A stretch of DNA of 20,245 bases from Betaproteobacteria bacterium SG8_40 (GTDB lineage: Bacteria; Pseudomonadota; Gammaproteobacteria; Burkholderiales; Eutrophovitaceae), in assembly GCA_001304425.1 (NCBI GenBank), contig LJTS01000004.1:1-20245 (forward strand), given 5' to 3'. A program made the position numbers and the translations under genes. The notes below the pieces were generated by a model that saw only the letters and a list, made by a program, of their open reading frames with translations, ran no database searches and was not told where the DNA came from. Positions 1-7,895 of this stretch are shown here, in pieces (the first letter of the stretch is position 1; each line of letters starts with the position of its first letter).

Positions 1-1091
1 GCGAATCGCTCGAGGAATATTGGCAGTTCACGCATGAGATTTTTGATTGGCCGGAGGGCAAATTTGCCAACATGATTCTCGATGACGGTGGCGACGCCAC
101 CTTGCTGCTGCACTTGGGAATACGTGCCGAGAGTGACCCATCCGCGCTGAACCACCCGTCCAGCGAGGAAGAGACTACGATGTTCGCGTCCATCAAGGAC
201 CGGCTTGCGTCCGACCCGAAGTGGTACTCGACCCGGCTCGAGCATGTGAAAGGCGTCACCGAAGAAACGACCACCGGCGTCAAGCGCCTTTATCAAATGG
301 CCCAGGAAGGCCTGCTCAAGTTTCCGGCGATCAACGTCAACGATTCGGTAACCAAGTCGAAGTTCGACAACCTCTATGGTTGCCGGGAGTCACTGGTCGA
401 CGGCATCAAGCGCGCAACCGACGTGATGATTGCGGGCAAGGTCGCAGTGGTCGCGGGCTATGGTGACGTTGGCAAGGGATGCGCGCAGGCTCTGCGCGCT
501 TTGTCGGCGCAAGTCTGGGTCACCGAAGTCGACCCGATCTGCGCGCTGCAGGCGATGATGGAAGGCTACCGTGTGGTGACCATGGATTATGCCGCGGACA
601 AGGCCGATATCTTCGTCACCGCCACTGGTAACTTCAACGTGATCAATCATGATCACATGAAAGCCATGAAAGATCAGGCGATTGTTTGCAACATCGGCCA
701 CTTCGACAACGAAATCGAAGTTGCTGCTCTCGGCAAGTACGAATGGGAGAACATCAAGCCGCAGGTTGATCACATTATTTTCCCGGACGGTAAGCGAATC
801 ATCCTGCTCGCCGAAGGCCGGCTGGTGAATCTCGGTTGTGGGACGGGGCATCCAAGTTACGTGATGAGCTCGTCGTTTGCGAACCAGACGATCGCCCAGA
901 TCGAGTTGTTCAATAATCCGGACGCTTACCCGGTCGGCGTTCATGTTCTGCCGAAACACCTGGATGAGAAGGTGGCTCGCCTGCAGCTTGCCAAGCTCGG
1001 TGCTCAGCTAACCGAGTTGAGCGACGCGCAGGCTCGTTACATCGGTGTTCACAAGGAAGGTCCCTTCAAGCCGGATCACTATCGTTACTGA
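1..1091 (+). CDS. ahcY: S-adenosylhomocysteinase (adenosylhomocysteine hydrolase), 5'-truncated by window edge
   Basis: Cytosolic enzyme that splits S-adenosylhomocysteine into adenosine and homocysteine, relieving product inhibition of methyltransferases and feeding the methionine cycle. The reading frame is open from base 3, and about 23 residues upstream of the first internal ATG (position 72) already match the family (EYWQFTHEIFDWPEG), so the gene begins outside the window and roughly 105-110 N-terminal residues are missing. Visible hallmarks are DDGGDAT near the start, the roughly 40-residue insertion typical of the longer bacterial/plant-type enzymes (around LASDPKWY), the NAD-binding Rossmann motif VAGYGDVGKG near bases 450-480, and the signature C-terminus KEGPFKPDHYRY. 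metF follows on the same strand after a stem-loop. Function is very secure. Confidence 0.97.
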   Translation, partial: ESLEEYWQFTHEIFDWPEGKFANMILDDGGDATLLLHLGIRAESDPSALNHPSSEEETTMFASIKDRLASDPKWYSTRLEHVKGVTEETTTGVKRLYQMAQEGLLKFPAINVNDSVTKSKFDNLYGCRESLVDGIKRATDVMIAGKVAVVAGYGDVGKGCAQALRALSAQVWVTEVDPICALQAMMEGYRVVTMDYAADKADIFVTATGNFNVINHDHMKAMKDQAIVCNIGHFDNEIEVAALGKYEWENIKPQVDHIIFPDGKRIILLAEGRLVNLGCGTGHPSYVMSSSFANQTIAQIELFNNPDAYPVGVHVLPKHLDEKVARLQLAKLGAQLTELSDAQARYIGVHKEGPFKPDHYRY

Positions 1092-1097
1092 TAGAGG

Positions 1098-1137
1098 TTG
1101 GCGTGTCCGTGCGCAGGTTTTCGCAAGGACACGCCAA
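1098..1137 (+). other. Strong stem-loop between ahcY and metF
   Basis: An 11-bp perfect inverted repeat (TTGGCGTGTCC at 1098-1108, GGACACGCCAA at 1127-1137), with a further 4-bp pairing inside the loop (TGCG 1110-1113 with CGCA 1122-1125). It starts 6 bases after the ahcY stop codon. No T-run follows, so it is not a classical intrinsic terminator. It could be a Rho-assisted terminator, an mRNA-stabilising 3' end for ahcY, or a leader element of metF. The structure is directly visible; its role is inference. Confidence 0.6.
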
Positions 1138-1219
1138 TCAAGCGGCACTATGCTTCGAAGTTCAAGGGAAGTAGCGGTGCGCTCATCGCGCCCGTTTCTT
1201 GCGTCCACCGGGTGAATGT

Positions 1220-2074
1220 ATGGGTAGCGAATCGAGATCGGGACTTAGCTTCGAGTTCTTTCCGCCGCAAACACCCGCTGGCGCGGAGAATTTGCGTGGT
1301 GTGAGGCAACGCCTGGCGCAATTCTCTCCGGAGTTCTTCTCAGTGACGTTCGGCGCCGGCGGTTCGACGCAAGAACGTACGCGCGATACCGTTTTTGAAA
1401 TCAGCCGCGAAGGCTTTGCGGTGGCGCCGCATGTCTCCTGCATCGCGTCAATGAGAGACAGCATCAAGGGCATGCTCGACGAGTACCGAGCGCATGGCAT
1501 ACGGCGCATTGTCGCCTTGCGCGGTGACCTGCCCTCCGGCATGGCGCAGGCAGGCGAGTTCCGCTATGCCTCGGAGCTGGTGACATTTGTGCGTGTCGAA
1601 TATGGAGAGACCTTTCACATAGAGGTGGCTGCCTACCCGGAATACCATCCGCAGTCACGTTCCGTACGAGACGACTTGTTGAATTTCAAGGCCAAGGTCG
1701 AAGCGGGCGCCGATTCGGCAATCACCCAATACTTTTTCAATGCCGACGCGTATTTCCACTATCGCGACGAGTGCGCGAAACTGGGAGTCACCATTCCGAT
1801 CGTCCCCGGAATCATGCCCATCGGGCGCTTTCATCAGCTGGCGCGTTTTTCCGACGCCTGTGGCGCGGAAATCCCGCGCTGGATACGGCGCAAGCTGGAG
1901 GGCTATGACGATGACACCGAGTCGATCAGGGACTTTGGCCTGGATGTCGTAACGCGGTTGTGCGAGCGCTTGTTGCACAATGACGCGCCGGGCCTGCACT
2001 TCTACACGATGAACCAGGCCGACACGGTGTGCACGATTTGCGAGCGGCTCGGCCTGAAAAGCAGCCCGGGCTAG
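1220..2074 (+). CDS. metF: 5,10-methylenetetrahydrofolate reductase
   Basis: FAD-dependent TIM-barrel enzyme that reduces 5,10-methylene-THF to 5-methyl-THF, the methyl donor for methionine synthesis. The protein is about 284 residues (family about 290-300). Motifs are LSFEFFPPQ at the N-terminus with the catalytic Glu of the barrel's first strand, YPEYHP, ITQYFFNAD, PGIMPIG and the C-terminal LHFYTMN. The frame is open upstream to a TTG at 1199, but the ATG at 1220 places the FEFFPP motif at the usual distance from the N-terminus and follows a weak GGTGA-like ribosome site, so I chose it. It lies downstream of ahcY and acts in the same cycle. The two could be cotranscribed if the intervening stem-loop is read through. 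Confidence 0.96.
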   Translation: MGSESRSGLSFEFFPPQTPAGAENLRGVRQRLAQFSPEFFSVTFGAGGSTQERTRDTVFEISREGFAVAPHVSCIASMRDSIKGMLDEYRAHGIRRIVALRGDLPSGMAQAGEFRYASELVTFVRVEYGETFHIEVAAYPEYHPQSRSVRDDLLNFKAKVEAGADSAITQYFFNADAYFHYRDECAKLGVTIPIVPGIMPIGRFHQLARFSDACGAEIPRWIRRKLEGYDDDTESIRDFGLDVVTRLCERLLHNDAPGLHFYTMNQADTVCTICERLGLKSSPG

Positions 2075-2135
2075 CAACGCGCCCGTGAAGATCGGGCGGC
2101 GCGGCCAGCCGGCCTGCTTTGGTGGTCTGCTTCGT

Positions 2136-2154
2136 CCGGGCTTTGGCAGCCCGG
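2136..2154. terminator. GC-rich hairpin in the convergent gap between metF and the aminotransferase gene
   Basis: Perfect 7-bp arms (CCGGGCT 2136-2142, AGCCCGG 2148-2154) around a 5-base loop, in the 87-bp gap where two genes converge. It lacks a T-tract on either strand, so intrinsic termination is doubtful. Its placement between two converging stop codons is the main support for a terminator-like or mRNA 3'-end role. Confidence 0.3.
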
Positions 2155-2161
2155 CGGCGTA

Positions 2162-3394
2162 TCAGGCGACGGCGCGCACACCCTTGGCGCGCGAAGGATG
2201 GGCTGCATAGGCATGGTATGCAGCGGCTTCGGCTGCGCCAATTTCTATTTTTGCGCCCATGTCGTCAAACATGCTCTCCAGCGCGCACAGACACAGCATC
2301 ACGTTTTCCATCTTGCAGCTATAGCCCATGATGCCGAAACGCCAGATTTTTCCGGCCAGTGTTCCGAGTCCGGCTCCGATTTCGATGTTGAACTCGGCAA
2401 GCAGGCGACGGCGCACTTCCTTCTCGTCCACACCGGGCATGACGTATACCGCGTTCATTTGCGGCAACCGGTAGGGCTCTTCGACGAGGAATTTCAGCCC
2501 CAGTGTCTCCAGGCCGGCCCTGAGCGCCTTGTGATTTCGCTCATGGCGGGCCCACGCCGCTTCAAGTCCCTCCTCTCGCAGCATGACCAGCGCTTCATGC
2601 AGTGAATACAGAGCGTTGGTCGGCGCCGTGTGGTGATAGGTTCTGGTCGTCTCGCCCCAGTAGCCGAGCAGCAGGTTGATGTCCATGAACCAGCTCTGAA
2701 CCCTCGTCTTGCGTGCTTTTACCAGTTCGACGACACGGTCGCTGAACGTGATTGGCGACAGTCCCGGAGTGCACGAAAGGCATTTCTGGCTGCCGGAATA
2801 GACTGCGTCCAGACCCCACTCATCTACCAGTACCGGAATCCCGGCGAGCGACGTGACGGCATCGACGATGGTGTATGCGCCATGTTTGCGGGCAATCCCG
2901 GCCAGGGTCTTCGCATCCGAAGCGACGCCGGTTGAGGTTTCGGCATGCACAAAAGCGAGTATCTTCGCGTCCGGGTTGTTGCGGAAAGCTTCCTCGACCT
3001 TGTCCGGGTCGATGGGTGCTCCCATCGGGTCCTCGACGACTATGGCGACGCCGCCGCAGCGCTCCACGTTCTCGATCATTCGCCCGCCGAATACCCCGTT
3101 GCGGCAGACAATGACCTTGTCGCCGGGGCTGACCATGTTGACGAAGCACATTTCCATGCCGACCGACCCGGGGCCCGATACCGGAAACGTCAGGGAATTC
3201 CGGGTCTGGAAGGCGTAGCGCAGCAACTCCTTGAGTTCGTCCATCATCTTGACGAACACCGGGTCGAGATAGCCGATGGTCGGCCGTCCCATGGCGGAAA
3301 ACACGCGCGGGTGGATTTCGGAGGGGCCCGGGCCCATCAGGGTACGCTGGGGCGGGTAGAAGGAGCCGATGCCGGCGCCGCTATCAGAACTCAT
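2162..3394 (-). CDS. Alanine/serine-glyoxylate aminotransferase (class V PLP aminotransferase)
   Basis: A 410-residue PLP-dependent fold-type I enzyme of the AGXT/serine-glyoxylate aminotransferase group, which transfers an amino group from serine or alanine to glyoxylate. It begins with the family pattern QRTLMGPGPSEIHPRV. The PLP-binding Asp is probably D178 (TIVDAVTS) and the Schiff-base lysine K204 (YSGSQKCL), followed by PGLSPITFSDR. The start ATG at 3394 is preceded by purine-rich AAGG-type sequence. It stands apart from its neighbours: convergent with metF, and 119 bp from the sulfur-transport pair behind it. A link to one-carbon metabolism through serine, glycine and glyoxylate is plausible, but no serine-cycle genes are present. 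Substrate preference (serine, alanine or another donor) cannot be settled from sequence. Confidence 0.9.
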   Translation of the reverse strand: MSSDSGAGIGSFYPPQRTLMGPGPSEIHPRVFSAMGRPTIGYLDPVFVKMMDELKELLRYAFQTRNSLTFPVSGPGSVGMEMCFVNMVSPGDKVIVCRNGVFGGRMIENVERCGGVAIVVEDPMGAPIDPDKVEEAFRNNPDAKILAFVHAETSTGVASDAKTLAGIARKHGAYTIVDAVTSLAGIPVLVDEWGLDAVYSGSQKCLSCTPGLSPITFSDRVVELVKARKTRVQSWFMDINLLLGYWGETTRTYHHTAPTNALYSLHEALVMLREEGLEAAWARHERNHKALRAGLETLGLKFLVEEPYRLPQMNAVYVMPGVDEKEVRRRLLAEFNIEIGAGLGTLAGKIWRFGIMGYSCKMENVMLCLCALESMFDDMGAKIEIGAAEAAAYHAYAAHPSRAKGVRAVA

Positions 3395-3513
3395 GACCTT
3401 ATTTCCTTTTGGGAAAATGTGATTAAGCAGGGGTACGCGATCAACGCGAAAGCTGCGCAGTTTACAGCCGCCCGATCACGGGCGAAAGTCGCAACTGGAA
3501 TTTGCTGCTCGTG

Positions 3514-3936
3514 TCAGTCGGCACTACGGTGCCGGAAGAGCCGTATCAGCGCCATGCCGGCGACCATCGCCGCGGTAAATACCCAGACACGCGGATCGCC
3601 AAAGCTATTCGCGACAATCGCCGGGCCGGGGCAGAATCCGGCCAGTCCCCACCCGATTCCGAACAGCAAGGAACCGGCCACCAGCGCCTTGTCCGGCCGG
3701 CCCGTTCTCGGCAGGCTGAAGGCGCCGCCGAACGACGACGCGCCGCGGCGTAATGCGAGCCGGTAGCCGAGCGCAAATACGCCGACCGCGCCGGCCATGA
3801 CGAGAGCGAGGCTGGGATCCCATTGTCCGGAAATGTCCAGGAAGGCGATGACCTTGGCCGGGTTGCTCATTTGTGAAACGATCAGGCCGGCCCCGAATAA
3901 CAGGCCGCAGAAAAAAGCAACCAGAGCGCGGTTCAC
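3514..3936 (-). CDS. YeeE/YedE-family sulfur transporter, second half-size protein (PmpB-like)
   Basis: A 140-residue hydrophobic membrane protein. SQMSNPAKVIAFLDISGQWD (residues 21-40) and the Cys motif GFCPGPA (C102) mark the partner of a split YeeE/YedE pair. In this family, conserved cysteines pass thiosulfate or a related sulfur species across the inner membrane. The GTG start at 3936 overlaps the stop codon of the upstream partner as GTGA (4-bp overlap), which decides the start and implies translational coupling; longer in-frame versions run back through the partner gene and are shadows. Substrate is unproven. The gene is last in the run SDR-folB-ttcA-YeeE-YeeE. Confidence 0.85.
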   Translation of the reverse strand: MNRALVAFFCGLLFGAGLIVSQMSNPAKVIAFLDISGQWDPSLALVMAGAVGVFALGYRLALRRGASSFGGAFSLPRTGRPDKALVAGSLLFGIGWGLAGFCPGPAIVANSFGDPRVWVFTAAMVAGMALIRLFRHRSAD

Positions 3937-4358
3937 AGCAAGTGCCTCACAAGAAAAACGGTCAGGAATCCGGCCGCCATGAATATTGCGGTCGCGATCA
4001 ATGAGCGCACTGAAAGCCGGGAAACTCCGCAGACGCCATGCCCGCTTGTGCAGCCACCTGCCAGGCTGGTGCCAACGCCGACCAGCAATCCGGCAACCGC
4101 AGCCCCCCCGAAGCCAACAGCCATGTTGAACGATATCGCGTTCGGGAAAACAAGGATGGCGATCGCACCGGCACCGAGCAAGCCGCCGATAAAAGTGACG
4201 CGCCAGGTGATTTCCGGCCCGCGAGCGGTCAGCGCCGCATCGACGATTCCGGACACGCCGGAAATCCTGCCAAGCATCCACCACATCACGGTCGCCGCCA
4301 GACCGATGAGAGCGCCACCGAGCAGGGCGCTGACTGGCGTGAAGTTCACAATCGTCAT
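3933..4358 (-). CDS. YeeE/YedE-family sulfur transporter, first half-size protein (PmpA-like)
   Basis: A 141-residue integral membrane protein with about four hydrophobic segments and the family signature GGCTSGHGVCGVSRLS (C103 and C110), which corresponds to the first half of full-length YeeE/TsuA thiosulfate channels. Split pairs like this are common in proteobacteria and are thought to work together in sulfur uptake. It starts 20 bp after the ttcA stop, on the same strand, and overlaps its partner by 4 bp. Being next to a tRNA thiolation enzyme suggests, without proving, a supply of sulfur for thiolation. No rhodanese or ArsR-type regulator (the usual companions in biofilm/sulfide operons) is visible. 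Confidence 0.87.
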   Translation of the reverse strand: MTIVNFTPVSALLGGALIGLAATVMWWMLGRISGVSGIVDAALTARGPEITWRVTFIGGLLGAGAIAILVFPNAISFNMAVGFGGAAVAGLLVGVGTSLAGGCTSGHGVCGVSRLSVRSLIATAIFMAAGFLTVFLVRHLL

Positions 4359-4378
4359 GGTATTCCGCCGTTCATTGA

Positions 4379-5251
4379 TTATTTCGCGACGAGTTCGAAC
4401 AGCTGATTCGAAAACGTCTCAGCGTCAAACGCCTTGTCGCCATCGGGCCAGGCGCCCTTGCCCGCCTCGAGGCCGCGAAAGTCGAACTGGCCGGCGTCCA
4501 GCAGATGCGATGGCGAGATTCGCTGCAACGCTGCGAAGATGGTTTCCAGCCGCCCCGGAGATTGCCTGTCCCATTGCCGCAGCATCTGCTTGACGACTTG
4601 CCGCTGGAGATTCTCCTGCGAACCGCACAGGTTGCACGGAATAATCGGAAACGCCTTCTCCGCGGCATACCGTTCCAGGTCCCGTTCGCGGCAGTAGGCA
4701 AGCGGGCGGATCACCATGTGCCGGCCGTCGTCGGAAACCAGTTTCGGCGGCATCGCCTTGAGCCGGCCGCCGTGGAACAGGTTCAGGAAAAACGTTTCGA
4801 GGATGTCGTCCCGATGGTGGCCGAGCGCGATTCTGGTTGCGCCCAGTTCGCTCGCCACGCGGTAGAGCACACCACGGCGCATCCGTGAGCACAAGCCGCA
4901 CATCGTCTTGCCCTCGGGGATGACACGCTTGACCACGCTGTAGGTATCCTGCTCGATAATGCGAAACTTCACGCCACGCGACGCCAGATAGTCCGGCAGG
5001 ACGTCTTGCGGAAACCCCGGGTGCTTCTGGTCGAGATTGACCGCAATCAGTTCAAAGTCAACCGGTGCGTGCTGTCGCAGTGACAGGAGGATGTCGAGCA
5101 GGGCATAGCTGTCCTTGCCGCCTGACAGACATACCATTACCTTGTCGCCGTCGCCGATCATTTCGTAATCGGCGATCGCTTCGCCGACTTGCCGGCGCAG
5201 CCGTTTGGCGAGCTTGTTGGCTTCGTAGACTTGTTTCTGTAAGTCGGGCAT
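4379..5251 (-). CDS. ttcA: tRNA 2-thiocytidine(32) synthetase TtcA
   Basis: A 290-residue cytosolic ATP-dependent enzyme that thiolates cytidine 32 in the anticodon loop of certain tRNAs. The PP-loop SGGKDS lies at residues 43-48. Cys-x2-Cys pairs at C118/C121 (MCGLC) and C206/C209 (PCNLC) fit the Fe-S cluster and sulfur-transfer cysteines of the family; LGHHRDDILETFFLN is also diagnostic. The ATG at 5251 begins MPDLQKQ, 4 bases after the folB stop; the frame extends upstream only through folB sequence, so that extension is spurious. It sits in the middle of the run SDR-folB-ttcA-YeeE-YeeE. Confidence 0.96.
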   Translation of the reverse strand: MPDLQKQVYEANKLAKRLRRQVGEAIADYEMIGDGDKVMVCLSGGKDSYALLDILLSLRQHAPVDFELIAVNLDQKHPGFPQDVLPDYLASRGVKFRIIEQDTYSVVKRVIPEGKTMCGLCSRMRRGVLYRVASELGATRIALGHHRDDILETFFLNLFHGGRLKAMPPKLVSDDGRHMVIRPLAYCRERDLERYAAEKAFPIIPCNLCGSQENLQRQVVKQMLRQWDRQSPGRLETIFAALQRISPSHLLDAGQFDFRGLEAGKGAWPDGDKAFDAETFSNQLFELVAK

Positions 5252-5255
5252 GCGG

Positions 5256-5675
5256 CTACCTTGTGCGAAAGATCTCGAAGCCGACTGACTCGCAGTCGGG
5301 ATACACATCCGGCTTCTCGCTCGAAACCCGTGCGGCGAGGACGCCGCTCTTGGCGAGGCAGGCATCGAGTATGCGTTCACAGAATGTCTCCTGCAGGTGA
5401 AAATGTCCGCTGTCCGAAATCTCCAGGATGGTTTTGCGAACAAAATCGTAATCGACGGTTTCCCGTATAGAGTCGTGTTTGATCCTGCCGTCCGGGTCGA
5501 TATACAGGTCGACGTTGACGATGACACGTTGCCGGGCCTGCTTCTCGAAATCGTGCACGCCCATCGATATGGACACGTCGAAGTTCTTCAGAAAGATACG
5601 CCGGCTATTTTCCAGCCGGCCAGAACCGCCGGCTTTTGAATTTGCGCGCAAACGCCTTGATGCCGCGGTGTCCAT
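5256..5675 (-). CDS. folB: Dihydroneopterin aldolase (FolB)
   Basis: A 139-residue enzyme of folate biosynthesis that cleaves 7,8-dihydroneopterin to 6-hydroxymethyl-dihydropterin and glycolaldehyde. Family features are IFLKNFDVSISMGVHDFEKQ (active-site Glu region), VDYDFV, HFHLQETFCE and VSSEKPDVYPDCESVG (the conserved Lys and substrate loop). About 25 residues precede the conserved core, similar to other betaproteobacterial members as I recall them. Its ATG at 5675 shares one base with the TGA of the SDR gene (TGATG), implying coupling, and ttcA starts 4 bp after its stop. FolX (epimerase) is a related alternative, but the context next to a pteridine-reductase-like SDR favours FolB. Confidence 0.93.
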   Translation of the reverse strand: MDTAASRRLRANSKAGGSGRLENSRRIFLKNFDVSISMGVHDFEKQARQRVIVNVDLYIDPDGRIKHDSIRETVDYDFVRKTILEISDSGHFHLQETFCERILDACLAKSGVLAARVSSEKPDVYPDCESVGFEIFRTR

Positions 5676-6448
5676 CAGCTCACTTCAAACTGTACGTCGC
5701 GCTTTAGCGGCCACAGATGCTGCCCGCCATCGACGAGGACCGTGTGGCCGGTGACGGACTTCGCCGCAATCAGGTAGCGCACCGCCCCGACGATGTCGTC
5801 CAGATCACTGCTGTGGCCCAGAGGGGCCTGGGCATGGGCCCGTTCGAATCCCTTTTTGGTCTGTTCGCCGCTGACCAGGGTTATTCCGGGTGCTATCCCG
5901 CACACACGAACCTTTGGCGCCAGCGCCATGGCCAGCATGCGGGTTGCACCTTCCATTGCGACCTTGGTCAGGGTATAGGAAAAAAAATCCGGATTCAGAT
6001 TGAACACCTTCTGATCGAGCATGTTTACTACGCATCCAACCGTGTCCGGTGGTACTTGTGCCGCAAAGTCACGTACCAGTTGCAGTGGCGCGCAAAGATT
6101 GATTGCCGCGTGCTGCTGCCACGTTGTCGGGTCGAAAGCGCGGGGATCGTCGAACTCGAATAACGACGCATTGTTGACAAGGCAGCTCAGCGGCCCGACC
6201 CGGCGCGCGCATTCACCGATTAACCCGGAAACCGCGGCGGCATCGGCAAGGTCGCATTTGACCGCGGCAGCGCGAACGCCGAGTGCCTGCAACTCGTCAG
6301 CGAGTCGCAATGCTTCTTCACCCGAGCGGTGGTGGTGAATCGCCACGTTCCAGCCGTCAGCAGCGAGTGCGGTGGCAATCGACTTGCCGATGCGTCGGGC
6401 CGCACCGGTTACCAATACCGCGCGGCTGGATTTGTTCAATTCACTCAT
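5675..6448 (-). CDS. SDR oxidoreductase, pteridine/dihydrofolate reductase-like (FolM/PTR1 type)
   Basis: A 257-residue short-chain dehydrogenase. The cofactor motif is TGAARRIG (14-21), where the arginines suit NADPH, with NNAS at 92-95 and the catalytic Tyr-x3-Lys at Y158/K162. An Asp (D145, NMLDQK) stands where classical SDRs have Ser, as in the PTR1/FolM group, which reduces dihydropterins or dihydrofolate. The C-terminal VDGGQHLWP is also typical of that group. It is the first gene of the minus-strand run and overlaps folB by one base, which supports a role in folate or pterin metabolism. The exact substrate is inference. A GGAG ribosome site 9 bases before the ATG lies inside a perfect hairpin, described separately. 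Confidence 0.88.
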   Translation of the reverse strand: MSELNKSSRAVLVTGAARRIGKSIATALAADGWNVAIHHHRSGEEALRLADELQALGVRAAAVKCDLADAAAVSGLIGECARRVGPLSCLVNNASLFEFDDPRAFDPTTWQQHAAINLCAPLQLVRDFAAQVPPDTVGCVVNMLDQKVFNLNPDFFSYTLTKVAMEGATRMLAMALAPKVRVCGIAPGITLVSGEQTKKGFERAHAQAPLGHSSDLDDIVGAVRYLIAAKSVTGHTVLVDGGQHLWPLKRDVQFEVS

Positions 6449-6455
6449 TCAATAC

Positions 6456-6473
6456 CGCTCCGCTTGCGGAGCG
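6456..6473 (-). promoter_or_regulatory. Perfect hairpin covering the ribosome-binding site of the SDR (FolM-like) gene
   Basis: An 8-bp perfect inverted repeat (CGCTCCGC 6456-6463, GCGGAGCG 6466-6473 on the plus strand) ends 7 bases before the SDR start codon. In the minus-strand mRNA the only good Shine-Dalgarno (GGAG, 6461-6458, 9 bases from the ATG) forms part of the 3' arm, so folding would hide it. This could give translational control; the fold is visible, the control is inference. Confidence 0.5.
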
Positions 6474-6527
6474 CGTGAGGTCTGGTCAAGAATCGCAATT
6501 CTAGCTTACCGACCAGCAGGAACTCTG

Positions 6528-7733
6528 GTGCCCACGCCCCCGGGCCGGATCAGCTCCGGCCTGCCCCCACTCGATGATGCAGCACGCGCGCACGCGACGC
6601 GCGTGTATCGACACATTTGCCGGCACATTGAGGCCAGCGGCGGCTGGATTCCTTTCGCCGTGTTCATGGACCTCGCACTCTATACCCCGGGGCTGGGATA
6701 TTACGCGGCCGGAGCGCGGAAATTCGGCAGCGAGGGTGACTTCGTGACGGCACCGGAGATGACGCCCTTGTTCGGCCGTACCGTGGCGCGGCAGGTGGCG
6801 CAAGTCCTGGAGCAGGTCGGCGGCGACGTTGTCGAGTTCGGCGCCGGATCGGGTTTGCTCGCAGCAGACATGCTGGACGAACTGGAGCGTCTCGGGCGCC
6901 TGCCGGCGCGTTACCGCATCCTCGAGCCAAGCGCCGAGCTTGCGCAACGCCAGCAACAGCTACTGCGCCAGAGATCGCCGGCGATGTTTGGCCGGGTCGA
7001 ATGGATGGCGACTCTCGAATGCCTGGGGTCGCCGGCAGCCGGTTTTCGAGGTGTGGTGGTTGCGAACGAAGTGCTCGACGCGATCCCGGTCCATATTCTG
7101 GTCTGGCGCAGGGAAGGCCTTTTCGAGCGCGGCGTGGCGCTCGAGGACGATGCTCTGGTATGGCAGGAAAGGCCGGCGGGGCAGTCGCTGCAGGCGGCCG
7201 CCGGCCGCATCGGTACCGTCGCCACGGATGCCGGCCTCCAGTACGTCAGCGAAGTGTCTCCCGCTACGACCGCACTGGTCGGCAGCCTTGCGCGCGGTAT
7301 CGACCGCGGCGCGGTGCTGTTGATGGATTACGGGTTTCCGCGCGCGGAGTACTATCATCCCCAGCGACGCGCCGGAACGCTGATGTGTCACTACCGTCAT
7401 CATGCCCACGATGACGCGTTGTTCCTCCCCGGGTTGCAGGACATTACCGCGCATGTTGATTTCACCGCGGTTGCCGAAGCCGGTGTCGACGCTGGTTGCC
7501 GGATTGCCGGTTACACCACGCAGGCGCAGTTTCTTATCAACTGTGGCATCACGGAGCTTCTTGCCCATACACCCGCCGAAGACATCGCGGCTTACCTGCC
7601 GCAGGCCACGGCGGTGCAGAAACTGCTTTCGCCAGCGGAAATGGGTGAATTGTTCAAGGTTCTGGCGCTGTCGCGCGGCATCGATGTGCCATTGCTCGGA
7701 TTTGTCGATGGCGATCGTATTGGCCGGCTGTGA
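6528..7733 (+). CDS. MidA/NDUFAF7-family SAM-dependent methyltransferase (COG1565)
   Basis: About 401 residues. Family motifs are IPFAVFMDLALYTPGLGYYAAG near the N-terminus, FGSEGDFVTAPEMTPLFG, the SAM-binding EFGAGSG (103-109), VVVANEVLDAIPVH, LLMDYGFPRAEYYHPQR and GTLMCHYRH. The mitochondrial homologue NDUFAF7 methylates a complex I arginine; bacterial members are less well defined. The frame is open back to 6372, but that overlaps the divergent SDR gene. I chose the GTG at 6528, which has an AGGAA ribosome site 5-6 bases upstream and gives a normal length. It is transcribed divergently from the SDR-folB-ttcA run with about 80 bp between starts. The protein substrate is unknown. Confidence 0.88.
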   Translation: MPTPPGRISSGLPPLDDAARAHATRVYRHICRHIEASGGWIPFAVFMDLALYTPGLGYYAAGARKFGSEGDFVTAPEMTPLFGRTVARQVAQVLEQVGGDVVEFGAGSGLLAADMLDELERLGRLPARYRILEPSAELAQRQQQLLRQRSPAMFGRVEWMATLECLGSPAAGFRGVVVANEVLDAIPVHILVWRREGLFERGVALEDDALVWQERPAGQSLQAAAGRIGTVATDAGLQYVSEVSPATTALVGSLARGIDRGAVLLMDYGFPRAEYYHPQRRAGTLMCHYRHHAHDDALFLPGLQDITAHVDFTAVAEAGVDAGCRIAGYTTQAQFLINCGITELLAHTPAEDIAAYLPQATAVQKLLSPAEMGELFKVLALSRGIDVPLLGFVDGDRIGRL

Positions 7734-7895
7734 ACGTGCGACGGCCGGTTCACGTTACGCGCTGCTGTTGTCCGGCCTGATCGTGTATTGTCGGGTGCGG
7801 AAATGCTGCGCTTGGCCCCTGCCGTTCTCAGATTGCGGAGAACGGCCGGATGGTCCGGCCGTATTTCGGCGCGATTTCTGAACAGGATTTCCTGG
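7734..7895 (+). promoter_or_regulatory. mpl leader region with overlapping, mutually exclusive hairpins
   Basis: This 162-bp gap holds GCCGTTCTC (7821-7829) pairing with GAGAACGGC (7838-7846), and GGCCGGA (7844-7850) pairing with TCCGGCC (7854-7860). The two helices share bases 7844-7846, so they cannot form fully together. A third small hairpin (CAGGA 7883-7887 with TCCTG 7890-7894) includes the mpl Shine-Dalgarno AGGA. A further inverted repeat (GTGAAC 7730-7735, GTTCAC 7748-7753) straddles the end of the upstream gene. I see no confident -35/-10 pair. Folding is visible; regulation is inference. Confidence 0.4.

Noticed and set aside
2945..3766. 273-codon open frame on the plus strand
   Set aside because: It is antisense to the aminotransferase and a YeeE gene, with no recognisable domain.
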